Shown here piece by piece: positions 1-7,484 of a stretch of 10,839 bases of DNA. The position numbers and the translations under genes were made by a program. Numbering within the stretch: the first letter of the stretch is position 1; every line of letters begins with the position of its first letter. Under the pieces are notes generated by a model, which was not told the DNA's origin, did not search any database, and worked only from the letters and a program-made list of their open reading frames with translations. Source of the stretch: an uncultured Eubacteriales bacterium (GTDB lineage Bacteria; Bacillota; Clostridia; Oscillospirales; UBA644); assembly GCA_934486965.1 (NCBI GenBank), contig CAKSQP010000044.1:1-10839 (forward strand). Reading direction: 5' to 3'.

Positions 1-21
1 TTCCGACAATTATTCCGACTC

Positions 22-50
22 TTGAAAAACGGCGGAGTTTATGGTAGAAT
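22..50 (+). promoter_or_regulatory. Sigma-A-type promoter of the nitroreductase/MFS pair
   Basis: A -35 box TTGAAA (22-27) and a -10 box TAGAAT (45-50) are separated by exactly 17 bases, close to the housekeeping consensus. Transcription would start near base 57, leaving a leader of about 19 bases before the ATG at 76. The promoter also argues against the in-frame TTG at 22 as a start codon, because that TTG is part of the -35 box. The boxes are seen in the sequence; activity is inferred. Confidence 0.72.
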
Positions 51-75
51 ATATGTAGCGAAAGGAAGTTTTAAT

Positions 76-654
76 ATGAATATCAAAGAACTTTGCGAAA
101 AAAACAGAAGCGTAAGAAATTTTGACCGTTCTTACAGGATAGATAAAGAAACTCTGCTTTCTTTTATAGATAACGCAAGACTTTCTTCGTCGAGCGTGAA
201 TATGCAGCCGATAAAATATTTTATTTCCTGCGACGACGAAACGAACGGGAAAATTTTTCCGCTGCTCGGCTTTGCGAAAAAACTGAAGATCACCGTGCCT
301 TACAAGGGAAAAGAACCCGTTGCATATATTGTAATATGTCACGATAAAAGCGTTTCCGAAAATTGCAATATGTTTTTGCGGGATATCGGTATCTGCGCTC
401 AGACGATAATGCTTTCCGCCGTCGAAAAAGGGTTTAACGGCTGTATTGTCGGCAATTTTTCGCCCGAAAAACTTGCGGCGTCTCTTTCTCTTCCCGAAAA
501 TATTATTCCGAACCTCGTAATAGCTCTCGGAAAAGCCGACGAGACTGCCGTCTTCGAAGATATAAAGGACGGAAACACCGATTACTACCGTGACGGAAAC
601 GACATTCACCACGTTCCGAAAAGAACGCTTGACGAAGTCGTCATAAACCGATAG
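76..654 (+). CDS. Nitroreductase family protein (FMN-dependent oxidoreductase)
   Basis: A 192-residue cytoplasmic protein of the nitroreductase fold. This family binds FMN and uses NAD(P)H to reduce nitro compounds, quinones or flavins. Visible signatures are the N-terminal RSVRNF (residues 11-16, the FMN phosphate-binding R-S-x-R type motif), SSSSVNMQP (37-45, the usual S-x-x-N-x-Q-P flavin segment), a central D-I-G-I-C-A-Q helix followed by G-F-N-G-C and G-N-F, and a C-terminal H-V-P-K-R tail typical of the small clostridial members. The start at 76 is chosen because GGAAG (64-68) lies 7 bases upstream and the longer reading frame would begin inside the promoter. The stop overlaps the ribosome binding site of the MFS gene, so the two are probably co-translated. 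The natural substrate cannot be read from sequence. Confidence 0.9.
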   Translation: MNIKELCEKNRSVRNFDRSYRIDKETLLSFIDNARLSSSSVNMQPIKYFISCDDETNGKIFPLLGFAKKLKITVPYKGKEPVAYIVICHDKSVSENCNMFLRDIGICAQTIMLSAVEKGFNGCIVGNFSPEKLAASLSLPENIIPNLVIALGKADETAVFEDIKDGNTDYYRDGNDIHHVPKRTLDEVVINR

Positions 655-665
655 GAGTTGTTATT

Positions 666-1901
666 TTGCTTAAATCTTACAGGGCGACGGTCGGGGCGTG
701 CTGCCTCGGCTATATGTCGAGTGCGGTGGCGAACAACCTCGCACCCATATTTTTTATAATCTTCCAGAACCGTTTCGGTCTTTCCGACGAAAAACTTTCG
801 CTTCTTATTTTTGCGAATTTCGCGTTTCAGTTCATCGTCGACCTTATCTCCGCAAAATTCGTCGATAAAATAGGCTACCGTCCGTCATCGGTCGCGGCGT
901 CCGCATTTGTCTGCTTCGGACTTTGCCTTATGGGGCTTTTACCGACGGTCATGGAAAATAAATTCCTTGCTCTTTTGATTGCTGTCGCCGTTTACGGAAT
1001 CGGCGCGGGAATAATCGAAGTCATTGTAAGTCCGATGGTCGAATACGCCTACGAAAGCAAGGGCAATTCGAGAATAAGTTTTCTTCATTCCTTTTACTGC
1101 TGGGGACAGATGCTCGTAATCCTTGTTACAACTCTTCTCCTGCGTGCTTTCGGAGAAGACTTCTGGAATATTATTCCGTTTATCTGGGCTGTGTTGCCGT
1201 TTGTAAATATTTTCCTTTTTGCGACCGTCCCGATGAAAGAAACGGTTCCCGAAGAGAAAAGAGAATCGTTTAAGTCGATGTTCTCGTCTTTTACTTTCGT
1301 TATGATTCTTCTTATGATGTCCTGCGCGGGGGCTGCCGAAATTTCAATGAGTCAGTGGTCGAGTCTTTTTGCCGAAAAAGCCCTCGGCGTCGATAAGGTC
1401 GTCGGCGATATTTTAGGACCTTGTCTCTTTGCTCTTACAATGGGAATAGGCAGGGTTTTATACAGCCTTTTCGGACATAAATACGATATTTCAAAATTAC
1501 TTATAATCGCAGGGATAGGCTGTACGGCGTGCTACATAACCGTCGCGTCGTCGCCGCTTCCTTATCTTTCTCTTGCGGCGTGCGCTCTTACCGGATTTTT
1601 CGTCAGCATCATGTGGACCGCAATGCTCAGCATTTCCGCCGAAAGGTATCCGAACGGAGGCACCGCGATGTTCGGTCTTCTTGCCCTTTTCGGGGATATA
1701 GGCTGTACTTTGGGCCCCTGTCTTTCGGGTTTTGTCTCCGACGCCGCCGAAGAAAGAGATCTCGTTCTGCAGGGCGAGGGACTCCGCGTGGGACTCGGTT
1801 CTTCGGTAATTTTTCCGCTCGTTCTTCTCGTCTGTCTGTTTGCATTCCTTAAACGGACTTCAAGAGGAAAATTTAACCGTAAAAACGCTGAAAACGGCTG
1901 A
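666..1901 (+). CDS. MFS transporter, substrate unknown
   Basis: A 411-residue integral membrane protein of the major facilitator superfamily with about 12 hydrophobic segments in two halves. The halves are split by a charged loop around residues 190-205 (K-E-T-V-P-E-E-K-R-E-S). A degenerate MFS motif A (A-K-F-V-D-K-I-G-Y-R-P) lies between the second and third helices. The second half opens with A-E-I-S-M-S-Q-W, a pattern I associate with FucP-like sugar-permease relatives in Firmicutes; that link is a weak inference. The start codon is TTG at 666, supported by AGGAG at 653-657 with an 8-base gap; the AGGAG overlaps the nitroreductase stop codon. This arrangement suggests translational coupling and a shared promoter at 22-50. 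No transporter motif fixes the substrate. No convincing terminator follows the gene. Confidence 0.88.
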   Translation: MLKSYRATVGACCLGYMSSAVANNLAPIFFIIFQNRFGLSDEKLSLLIFANFAFQFIVDLISAKFVDKIGYRPSSVAASAFVCFGLCLMGLLPTVMENKFLALLIAVAVYGIGAGIIEVIVSPMVEYAYESKGNSRISFLHSFYCWGQMLVILVTTLLLRAFGEDFWNIIPFIWAVLPFVNIFLFATVPMKETVPEEKRESFKSMFSSFTFVMILLMMSCAGAAEISMSQWSSLFAEKALGVDKVVGDILGPCLFALTMGIGRVLYSLFGHKYDISKLLIIAGIGCTACYITVASSPLPYLSLAACALTGFFVSIMWTAMLSISAERYPNGGTAMFGLLALFGDIGCTLGPCLSGFVSDAAEERDLVLQGEGLRVGLGSSVIFPLVLLVCLFAFLKRTSRGKFNRKNAENG

Positions 1902-1936
1902 AATTCAAATAAAAAATGACATTTTCCGATATTTCC

Positions 1937-1965
1937 TTTACAAAGGGCGGGTATCGTGTTAAAAT
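1937..1965 (+). promoter_or_regulatory. Sigma-A-type promoter of nifJ
   Basis: TTTACA (1937-1942) and TAAAAT (1960-1965) are spaced by 17 bases, a near-consensus housekeeping promoter as expected for a highly expressed metabolic gene. The predicted transcript begins around 1972 and has a leader of about 50 bases. The GTG at 1956, which would extend the nifJ frame by 22 codons, lies between the boxes and so cannot be the start. A 13-base inverted repeat (AAAATGACATTTT, 1913-1925) sits just upstream and might be an operator. The 120-base gap from 1902 to 2021 holds nothing else I can support. Confidence 0.75.
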
Positions 1966-2021
1966 GTGGAGTAGAAAAGATATTTCTTTTAATAAATTTT
2001 AACTACGGAGGTTTGTTTTCT

Positions 2022-5000
2022 ATGGCAAGAAAAATGAAAACTATGGACGGCAACAACGCTGCCGCTCATGTTTCCTATGCCTTTACCGAAGTTGCGGGTA
2101 TCTACCCGATAACGCCGTCAAGCCCGATGGCGGACTACGTTGACCAGTGGTCGGCTCAGGGTCTCAAAAACATCTTCGGAACAAAGGTAAACGTAATCGA
2201 AATGCAGTCTGAGGCAGGTGCTGCGGGTACCGTTCACGGTTCTCTTGCGGCGGGCGCTCTCACCACTACATACACTGCGTCTCAGGGACTTCTCCTGATG
2301 ATCCCGAATATGTATAAGATCGCGGGCGAACTTCTTCCCTGCGTATTCCACGTTTCCGCACGCTGCGTAGCGTCCCACGCCCTCAACATTTTCGGCGACC
2401 ATTCCGACGTTTACGCATGCCGTCAGACCGGTTTTGCAATGCTTGCGGAAACCAACCCTCAGGAAGTTATGGACCTCGGCGCCGTCGCTCATCTTGCGAC
2501 CATCAAGAGCAGAGTTCCGTTCTTAAACTTCTTCGACGGTTTCAGAACTTCTCACGAAATTCAGAAGATCGCCGTATGGGATTACGAAGACCTTAAAGAA
2601 ATGACCGATATGGACGCGGTCACGGCTTTCAGAAAGAGAGCCCTGAACCCCGAAAGACCTGTCATGAGAGGTTCTCACGAAAACGGAGACATCTTCTTCC
2701 AGAACAGAGAAGCATGTAACAAATATTACGACGCCGTTCCCGGTATCGTTGAAGAATACATGAACAAAGTCAACGCTAAACTCGGCACCGACTACAAACT
2801 CTTCAACTACTACGGCGCTCCCGACGCGGACAAGATCATTGTCGCTATGGGCTCTATCTGCGACGTTGCGGAAGAAGTTATCGACTACCTTACCGCCGCA
2901 GGCGAAAAAGTCGGTCTTGTCAAAGTCCGTCTTTACCGTCCGTTCTCCGCAGAAAAACTCTGTGAGGCTATTCCCTCGACCGTTAAGAAGATCGCGGTTC
3001 TCGACAGAACAAAAGAACCCGGCGCTCTCGGCGAACCTCTTTACCTTGACGTTGTTGCGGCTCTCGCTTCTCAGGGCAGAGGCGATATCAAAGTTATCGG
3101 CGGCCGTTACGGTCTCGGTTCGAAAGATACTCCTCCCGCAAGCGTATTCGCTGTTTATAACGAACTCAAAAAGGACGCTCCCAAACATCAGTTCACTCTC
3201 GGTATCGTCGATGACGTTACCCACCTTTCTCTCGAAGAGACCGCGGCTCCCAATACCGCAGCGGAAGGTACTATCGAGTGCAAGTTCTGGGGACTCGGCG
3301 GCGACGGAACCGTCGGCGCAAACAAAGACTCCATCAAAATCATCGGCGACCATACCGATAAATATGTTCAGGCATACTTCCAGTACGACTCCAAGAAAAC
3401 GGGCGGCGTAACCATTTCTCACCTCCGTTTTGGCGATAAGCCCATCAAGAGCCCGTACTACATCAATAAAGCGGACTTCGTTGCCTGCCACAACCCCTCT
3501 TACATAGAAAAGGGCTTCCGCATGGTAAACGACGTCAAACCCGGCGGCGTATTCCTCATCAACTGCCAGTGGGACGAAAAAGAACTGTTTGAAAAACTCA
3601 ACGCAGAGTCCAAGCGTTACATTGCCGAAAACAACATTCAGCTTTACACCGTAAACGCTATCGACCTTGCCGCAGGTATCGGTCTCGGAAAGAGAACAAA
3701 TACCATTCTTCAGGCTTCCTTCTTCTCCCTTGCAGGCGTTCTTCCGAAGGACGAGGCTATCAAGTATATGAAAGACGCCGTCACCAAGAAGTTCTCCAAA
3801 AAAGGTCAGGATATCGTCGATATGAACCATAAGGCTATCGACGCAGGCTTCGGCGCTTACACCAAAGTCGAAGTTCCGGCTGAATGGAAAAACGCAGTTG
3901 ACGCCGCTGCTCCCGAAAAGAGCGAAGGACCCGCAAAACTTGTCGAAATGGTCGACACCATCATGAAACCCGTCGGAAAGATGGACGGCGATATGCTTCC
4001 CGTTTCCACTTTCGTAAATCACGCTGACGGTACATTCGAACAGGGCGCTTCCGCTTACGAAAAGAGAGGCGTTGCGGTAATGGTCCCCGAATGGGATCCG
4101 ACCACCTGTGCAAAATGTAACAAGTGCGCATTCGTTTGCCCGCACGCGACTATCCGTCCGTTTGCTCTTGACGCAGACGAACTTGCCGCCGCTCCCGCAA
4201 ACATGAAGAAAGCGCCGAAACCCATCGTCAAGACCGACTACACCTACACTCTCGCAATTTCTCCGATGGATTGTATGGGTTGTGAAGTCTGCGTAGGCGT
4301 CTGCCCGACAAAATCCCTTAAAATGGTTTCGAGAGAAAGTCAGGAAGACCAGCAGCCCGTATTTGATTACTGTGTTGCTTCCGTTTCCGAAAAGGCTGAC
4401 CTCACCGCTAACATAAACGCAGTTTCCTGCCAGTACAAGAAACCGCTTCTCGAATTCTCCGGCTCCTGCGCGGGTTGTGCGGAAACTTCCTACGCTCGCC
4501 TTATAACACAGCTCTTCGGCGACAGAATGTATATTTCGAACGCTACCGGCTGTTCGTCTATCTGGGGCGGTCCTGCGGGAACTTCTCCTTATACCGTAAA
4601 CAAGAAGGGCCACGGTCCCGCATGGGCAAACTCCCTCTTTGAAGATAACGCAGAACACGGTCTCGGTATGTACTACGGTCAGAAGACCATCAGAGACAGA
4701 CTTATCGGCGACGTTAAGGAAATAGCGGCTTCCGACAAGGCTTCCGCCGATGTCAAAGCAGCTGCGGAAGAATTCCTTGCAACCGTAAACGACGGCGAAA
4801 AGAACACTCCCGCAAGCGAAAAACTTATCGCTGCTATCGAGGCTGCGGGAGCAGACTGCGACCTCTGCAAAGATATCCTTGCAAATAAAGAATACCTCTC
4901 CAAGAAATCCATCTGGATCTTCGGCGGAGACGGCTGGGCTTACGATATCGGTTTCGGCGGTCTTGACCACGTTATCGCAACCGGCGAAGACGTAAACATC

Positions 5001-5552
5001 ATGGTATTCGATACCGAAGTTTACTCCAACACCGGCGGACAGGCTTCCAAATCCTCCAACATCGGTCAGGTCGCTCAGTTCGCTGCCGCAGGTAAGGCTA
5101 TTGCCAAAAAGAACCTTGCGGATATCGCGATGAGTTACGGATATGTCTATGTAGCACAGATCGCAATGGGCGCCGACGCAAATCAGACCCTTAAAGCGAT
5201 CCGCGAAGCAGAAGCATATCACGGACCTTCCATAATCATCGGATACTCTCCCTGTGAAATGCACTCCATCAAGGGCGGCATGAAGAACTGCCAGACCGAG
5301 ATGAAGAAAGCCGTTGACTGCGGATACTGGAATATGTTCAGATACAATCCGACTCTTGCGGCAGAAGGCAAGAATCCGTTCACCCTTGATTCCAAGGCTC
5401 CGACCGCGGATTACAAAGACTTCATCATGGGCGAAGCGCGTTACAGTTCTCTTACCCGTTCCTTCCCCGAAAGAGCGAAAGTTCTCTTCGAAAAGGCGGA
5501 AGAAAACGCTAAGGCTAAACGCGAGAGATTCGAAAAACTCAGCGAGAAATAA
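2022..5552 (+). CDS. nifJ: Pyruvate:ferredoxin (flavodoxin) oxidoreductase, single-subunit PFOR
   Basis: An 1176-residue homodimeric-type PFOR, the usual length for the family. It oxidises pyruvate with CoA to acetyl-CoA and CO2, passing electrons to ferredoxin in the cytoplasm. With the ATG at 2022, numbering matches the well-studied Desulfovibrio enzyme: T31 in Y-P-I-T-P-S-S, E64 in M-Q-S-E-A-G, and R114 in V-S-A-R-C. The ferredoxin-like domain has two 4Fe-4S cysteine sets: C696, C699, C702, C706 and C751, C754, C757, C761. The proximal cluster is held by C816, C819, C844 and C1078 (S-P-C-E-M-H). The thiamine diphosphate site is G-D-G-W-A-Y-D (969-975) with N1003 in S-N-T-G-G-Q. GGAGG at 2007-2011, 10 bases upstream, supports the start. 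All key residues are present, so the enzyme looks functional. It has its own promoter and is followed by a hairpin, so it is probably mostly monocistronic. Confidence 0.97.
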   Translation: MARKMKTMDGNNAAAHVSYAFTEVAGIYPITPSSPMADYVDQWSAQGLKNIFGTKVNVIEMQSEAGAAGTVHGSLAAGALTTTYTASQGLLLMIPNMYKIAGELLPCVFHVSARCVASHALNIFGDHSDVYACRQTGFAMLAETNPQEVMDLGAVAHLATIKSRVPFLNFFDGFRTSHEIQKIAVWDYEDLKEMTDMDAVTAFRKRALNPERPVMRGSHENGDIFFQNREACNKYYDAVPGIVEEYMNKVNAKLGTDYKLFNYYGAPDADKIIVAMGSICDVAEEVIDYLTAAGEKVGLVKVRLYRPFSAEKLCEAIPSTVKKIAVLDRTKEPGALGEPLYLDVVAALASQGRGDIKVIGGRYGLGSKDTPPASVFAVYNELKKDAPKHQFTLGIVDDVTHLSLEETAAPNTAAEGTIECKFWGLGGDGTVGANKDSIKIIGDHTDKYVQAYFQYDSKKTGGVTISHLRFGDKPIKSPYYINKADFVACHNPSYIEKGFRMVNDVKPGGVFLINCQWDEKELFEKLNAESKRYIAENNIQLYTVNAIDLAAGIGLGKRTNTILQASFFSLAGVLPKDEAIKYMKDAVTKKFSKKGQDIVDMNHKAIDAGFGAYTKVEVPAEWKNAVDAAAPEKSEGPAKLVEMVDTIMKPVGKMDGDMLPVSTFVNHADGTFEQGASAYEKRGVAVMVPEWDPTTCAKCNKCAFVCPHATIRPFALDADELAAAPANMKKAPKPIVKTDYTYTLAISPMDCMGCEVCVGVCPTKSLKMVSRESQEDQQPVFDYCVASVSEKADLTANINAVSCQYKKPLLEFSGSCAGCAETSYARLITQLFGDRMYISNATGCSSIWGGPAGTSPYTVNKKGHGPAWANSLFEDNAEHGLGMYYGQKTIRDRLIGDVKEIAASDKASADVKAAAEEFLATVNDGEKNTPASEKLIAAIEAAGADCDLCKDILANKEYLSKKSIWIFGGDGWAYDIGFGGLDHVIATGEDVNIMVFDTEVYSNTGGQASKSSNIGQVAQFAAAGKAIAKKNLADIAMSYGYVYVAQIAMGADANQTLKAIREAEAYHGPSIIIGYSPCEMHSIKGGMKNCQTEMKKAVDCGYWNMFRYNPTLAAEGKNPFTLDSKAPTADYKDFIMGEARYSSLTRSFPERAKVLFEKAEENAKAKRERFEKLSEK

Positions 5553-5570
5553 AATTTATTGAAAAATAAT

Positions 5571-5610
5571 GCAAAAAAGCCGAAAGAACTATGTTTTTTC
5601 GGCTTTTTGC
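5571..5610 (+). terminator. Hairpin terminator or attenuator after nifJ
   Basis: An A-rich left arm and T-rich right arm pair around AAGCCGAAAGAAC / GTTTTTTCGGCTT with a TAT loop (5590-5592). This gives about 16 stacked pairs including one G-U, with a TTTTT run (5604-5608) at the end. The T-run pairs back to an A-run, the shape of a bidirectional terminator. It begins 18 bases after the nifJ stop and ends 14 bases before the next ATG. I see no good promoter between it and the SLOG gene, so read-through may supply downstream expression. Confidence 0.72.
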
Positions 5611-5624
5611 AAACGGGAGAAGTT

Positions 5625-6188
5625 ATGAAAAATTTCGATCGTTTTATCCCTGAGGAAAAAGATATCGTATATCTTACCGCAGAAGACCCGATAACTTCGG
5701 GCGAACTGTGCGCCTTTACGGGGCATCGTCCCGACAAACTCGGTTTTACCGGAGAAACGGATACCGACTGCCTCCGCCTTAAAGCGGAACTTCACGAAGC
5801 GATAAAATACGAAATGGGCAAGGGCTGTAAGTCTTTCGTTACGGGAATGGCTCCCGGAGTCGATACCTGGGCGGCGGAAGAAGTCCTTCTCCTCAAGACG
5901 CATTTCCCCGAACTTAAACTTTATGCGGCTGTCCCGTATAAAAAGCAGTTTGAAAGGCTTTTCGGCTGGCAAAAGGAAAGATATTTCCTAATTTTATCGA
6001 GATGCGAAAAAGTTTTTCTTATATGCGAAAAATACGACAGACGCTGTTTTCATCTCCGCAACGAGTTTATGGTGAGAAACGCGACGCGCCTTATCTCCGT
6101 TTTTAACGGGGACACAGGAGGCACGGCGAATACCGTAAGGTCTGCGGCGAAAAAAGGAATAGAAATATACAATATATCCATTAAATGA
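5625..6188 (+). CDS. SLOG family protein, YpsA/DUF1273-like
   Basis: A 187-residue soluble protein of the YpsA/DUF1273 branch of the SLOG (Rossmann-like, DprA/LOG-related) superfamily. Seen in order: C-A-F-T-G-H-R-P (29-36), F-V-T-G-M-A-P-G-V-D-T-W-A-A-E (71-85), a W-Q-K-E-R-Y helix, R-N-E-F-M-V, then a glycine-rich F-N-G-D-T-G-G-T and a C-terminal strand. These glycine motifs are the predicted nucleotide-ligand pocket of the superfamily. B. subtilis YpsA affects cell division and stress, but the ligand and the role here are unknown. The ATG at 5625 is preceded by GGAG (5616-5619) at 5 bases. The longer frame from 5559 would run through the terminator hairpin and is rejected. The stop (6186-6188) overlaps the GAGG ribosome binding site of the alpha-galactosidase gene, so the two are coupled. 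Confidence 0.85.
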   Translation: MKNFDRFIPEEKDIVYLTAEDPITSGELCAFTGHRPDKLGFTGETDTDCLRLKAELHEAIKYEMGKGCKSFVTGMAPGVDTWAAEEVLLLKTHFPELKLYAAVPYKKQFERLFGWQKERYFLILSRCEKVFLICEKYDRRCFHLRNEFMVRNATRLISVFNGDTGGTANTVRSAAKKGIEIYNISIK

Positions 6189-6197
6189 GGATTTACT

Positions 6198-7355
6198 ATG
6201 ACTGATCTTAAATACAAACTTCCTCCCATGGGCTGGAACTCTTTCTGCTCGATGAACTGCGAGCCCAATCAGCAGGCTATTATGGAAGCCGCCGACGCAA
6301 TGATAGAAACGGGGCTTTACGACGCAGGCTATAAATACGTCAACCTCGACGACGGCTGGATAGAAAAGGAAAGAGGCAAGGACGGCAAACTTGTTATCCG
6401 TAAAGACCGTTTCCCCGACGGAATGAAAGCGCTTGCCGATTATATCCATTCGAAAGGACTCAAAGCGGGAATTTACCTCGGTTGCGGCGCAACGACATGG
6501 AACGGCGACGCAGGAACCGTCGGACACGAATTCGAAGACGCGCAGGATATCGCCGATTGGGGCTTTGATTTTCTTAAATACGACGATCACCCGACAGAGG
6601 CGGACCCTGCCGACAGAGACCTTATTGCCGAATATGTCAAGATGGCGTGCGCTCTCAAAAAGACGGGCAGAGACATTCTCTATGCGATATGCGAACACGG
6701 TTCTTACCGTCCGTGGAACTGGGCTATGGGAATGAGCCCGATGTGGAGAATGGGCGTTGATATAAGAGACCAGTGGGACGGCTGTGAGGGCGCCGTATGG
6801 GGCTTTATGCAGGCGATCGACTGCCGCAACGCCGATCTTTATCCTTATGCGGGCGTCGGTCATTTCAACGACCCCGATATGCTCGTCGTCGGTCTTCATA
6901 AGGCAAACGACTGGATGGGCAACGGCTGTACCGACACCGAATATATGACCAACTTCGCGCTTTGGTGCATGATGGCGGCTCCTCTTATGATAGGCTGTGA
7001 CATCAGAAAAATGGACGAAAAAACAAAGTGGATACTTACCCATAAGGGAATGATAGCCATTGATCAGGACCCGCTTTGTATTCAGGGCAGAAGAGTAAGA
7101 CAGAACAGAAGAACAAAAGAGGATATATGGGTAAAACCCCTTTCCGATATGCGTTGGGCTGTCGCTCTTTGTAACCGCTCCAAAAAGAAGAGACCCGTCA
7201 CTTTCAAAATTGAGGACCTTTCTCTTTCAAAAGGCGTTAAAGGAAGACTGTGGAACGTCTGGAACGACTGCGATGCAGGCAAATTCGATACCCAATTCTC
7301 CTGCGAAGTCGAAAGTCACGGCACCGAAGTATTTATCTTCACACCTGAATTTTAA
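6198..7355 (+). CDS. Glycoside hydrolase family 27 enzyme, probable alpha-galactosidase
   Basis: A 385-residue protein covering the GH27 TIM barrel plus a short C-terminal beta domain. It should hydrolyse terminal alpha-D-galactosyl residues from melibiose/raffinose-type sugars by a retaining mechanism. Family marks: P-P-M-G-W-N-S-F near the N-terminus, N-L-D-D-G-W (galactose-binding aspartates), F-L-K-Y-D-D-H with D129 as the expected nucleophile, W-R-M-G-V-D-I with D188 as the expected acid/base, N-D-P-D-M-L-V-V-G, and I-A-I-D-Q-D-P-L. There is no signal peptide, so it acts in the cytoplasm on imported oligosaccharides. It is divergent in places: C-E-H-G where C-E-W-G is common, and a tryptophan where many members have cysteine in the T-C-x-G loop. 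Exact substrate is therefore open. ATG at 6198 with GAGG (6187-6190) 7 bases upstream; tightly clustered with the SLOG gene before it and the NUDIX gene after it. Confidence 0.9.
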   Translation: MTDLKYKLPPMGWNSFCSMNCEPNQQAIMEAADAMIETGLYDAGYKYVNLDDGWIEKERGKDGKLVIRKDRFPDGMKALADYIHSKGLKAGIYLGCGATTWNGDAGTVGHEFEDAQDIADWGFDFLKYDDHPTEADPADRDLIAEYVKMACALKKTGRDILYAICEHGSYRPWNWAMGMSPMWRMGVDIRDQWDGCEGAVWGFMQAIDCRNADLYPYAGVGHFNDPDMLVVGLHKANDWMGNGCTDTEYMTNFALWCMMAAPLMIGCDIRKMDEKTKWILTHKGMIAIDQDPLCIQGRRVRQNRRTKEDIWVKPLSDMRWAVALCNRSKKKRPVTFKIEDLSLSKGVKGRLWNVWNDCDAGKFDTQFSCEVESHGTEVFIFTPEF

Positions 7356-7357
7356 TT

Positions 7358-7484
7358 ATGAAAAACGAAAAAATGGCTCGACTGGGCAATCGAACTGCAA
7401 AGCCTTGCTCAGGCGGGGCTGACTTATTGCAAAGACCCTTTCGACAGGGAACGCTATGAGCGTATCCGCGAAATAACGGCGGAA
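7358..7484 (+). pseudogene. Frameshifted N-terminal segment of the NUDIX gene
   Basis: Just 2 bases after the alpha-galactosidase stop, an ATG (7358) opens a frame that soon ends at TGA. Skipping one base in the six-A run at 7368-7373 joins that ATG to a frame reading W-L-D-W-A-I-E-L-Q-S-L-A-Q-A-G-L-T-Y, then C-K-D-P-F-D-R-E-R-Y-E-R-I-R-E, continuing without a stop into the NUDIX frame at 7485. This is the helical N-terminal extension normally found on YjhB-type NUDIX hydrolases. Restored, the protein would be 205 residues, the usual family size. No strong ribosome binding site precedes 7358, which suggests coupling to the upstream gene. The shift may be a real mutation, slippage on the A-run, or a sequencing/assembly error. 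Confidence 0.75.

Noticed and set aside
22..75. Longer nitroreductase start at TTG 22
   Set aside because: This TTG is the -35 box of a good promoter, and the ATG at 76 has its own ribosome binding site.
1902..1936. Possible terminator for the MFS transporter
   Set aside because: Only a weak four-pair GC stem (CCGT/ACGG) inside the last codons and an AT-rich inverted repeat with a one-base centre; neither has a proper loop and T-run.
1956..2021. Longer nifJ start at GTG 1956
   Set aside because: It lies between the -35 and -10 boxes. The ATG at 2022 has GGAGG and gives residue numbering identical to characterised PFOR at T31, E64 and R114.
2523..5264. A 913-codon open frame on the minus strand opposite nifJ
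   Set aside because: It mirrors the codon bias of a highly expressed GC-moderate gene; its translation shows no recognisable domain, and nifJ on the other strand has every family residue.
5559..5624. Longer SLOG start at TTG 5559
   Set aside because: The added residues would be encoded by the terminator hairpin, and there is a proper ribosome binding site at 5616-5619 for the ATG at 5625.
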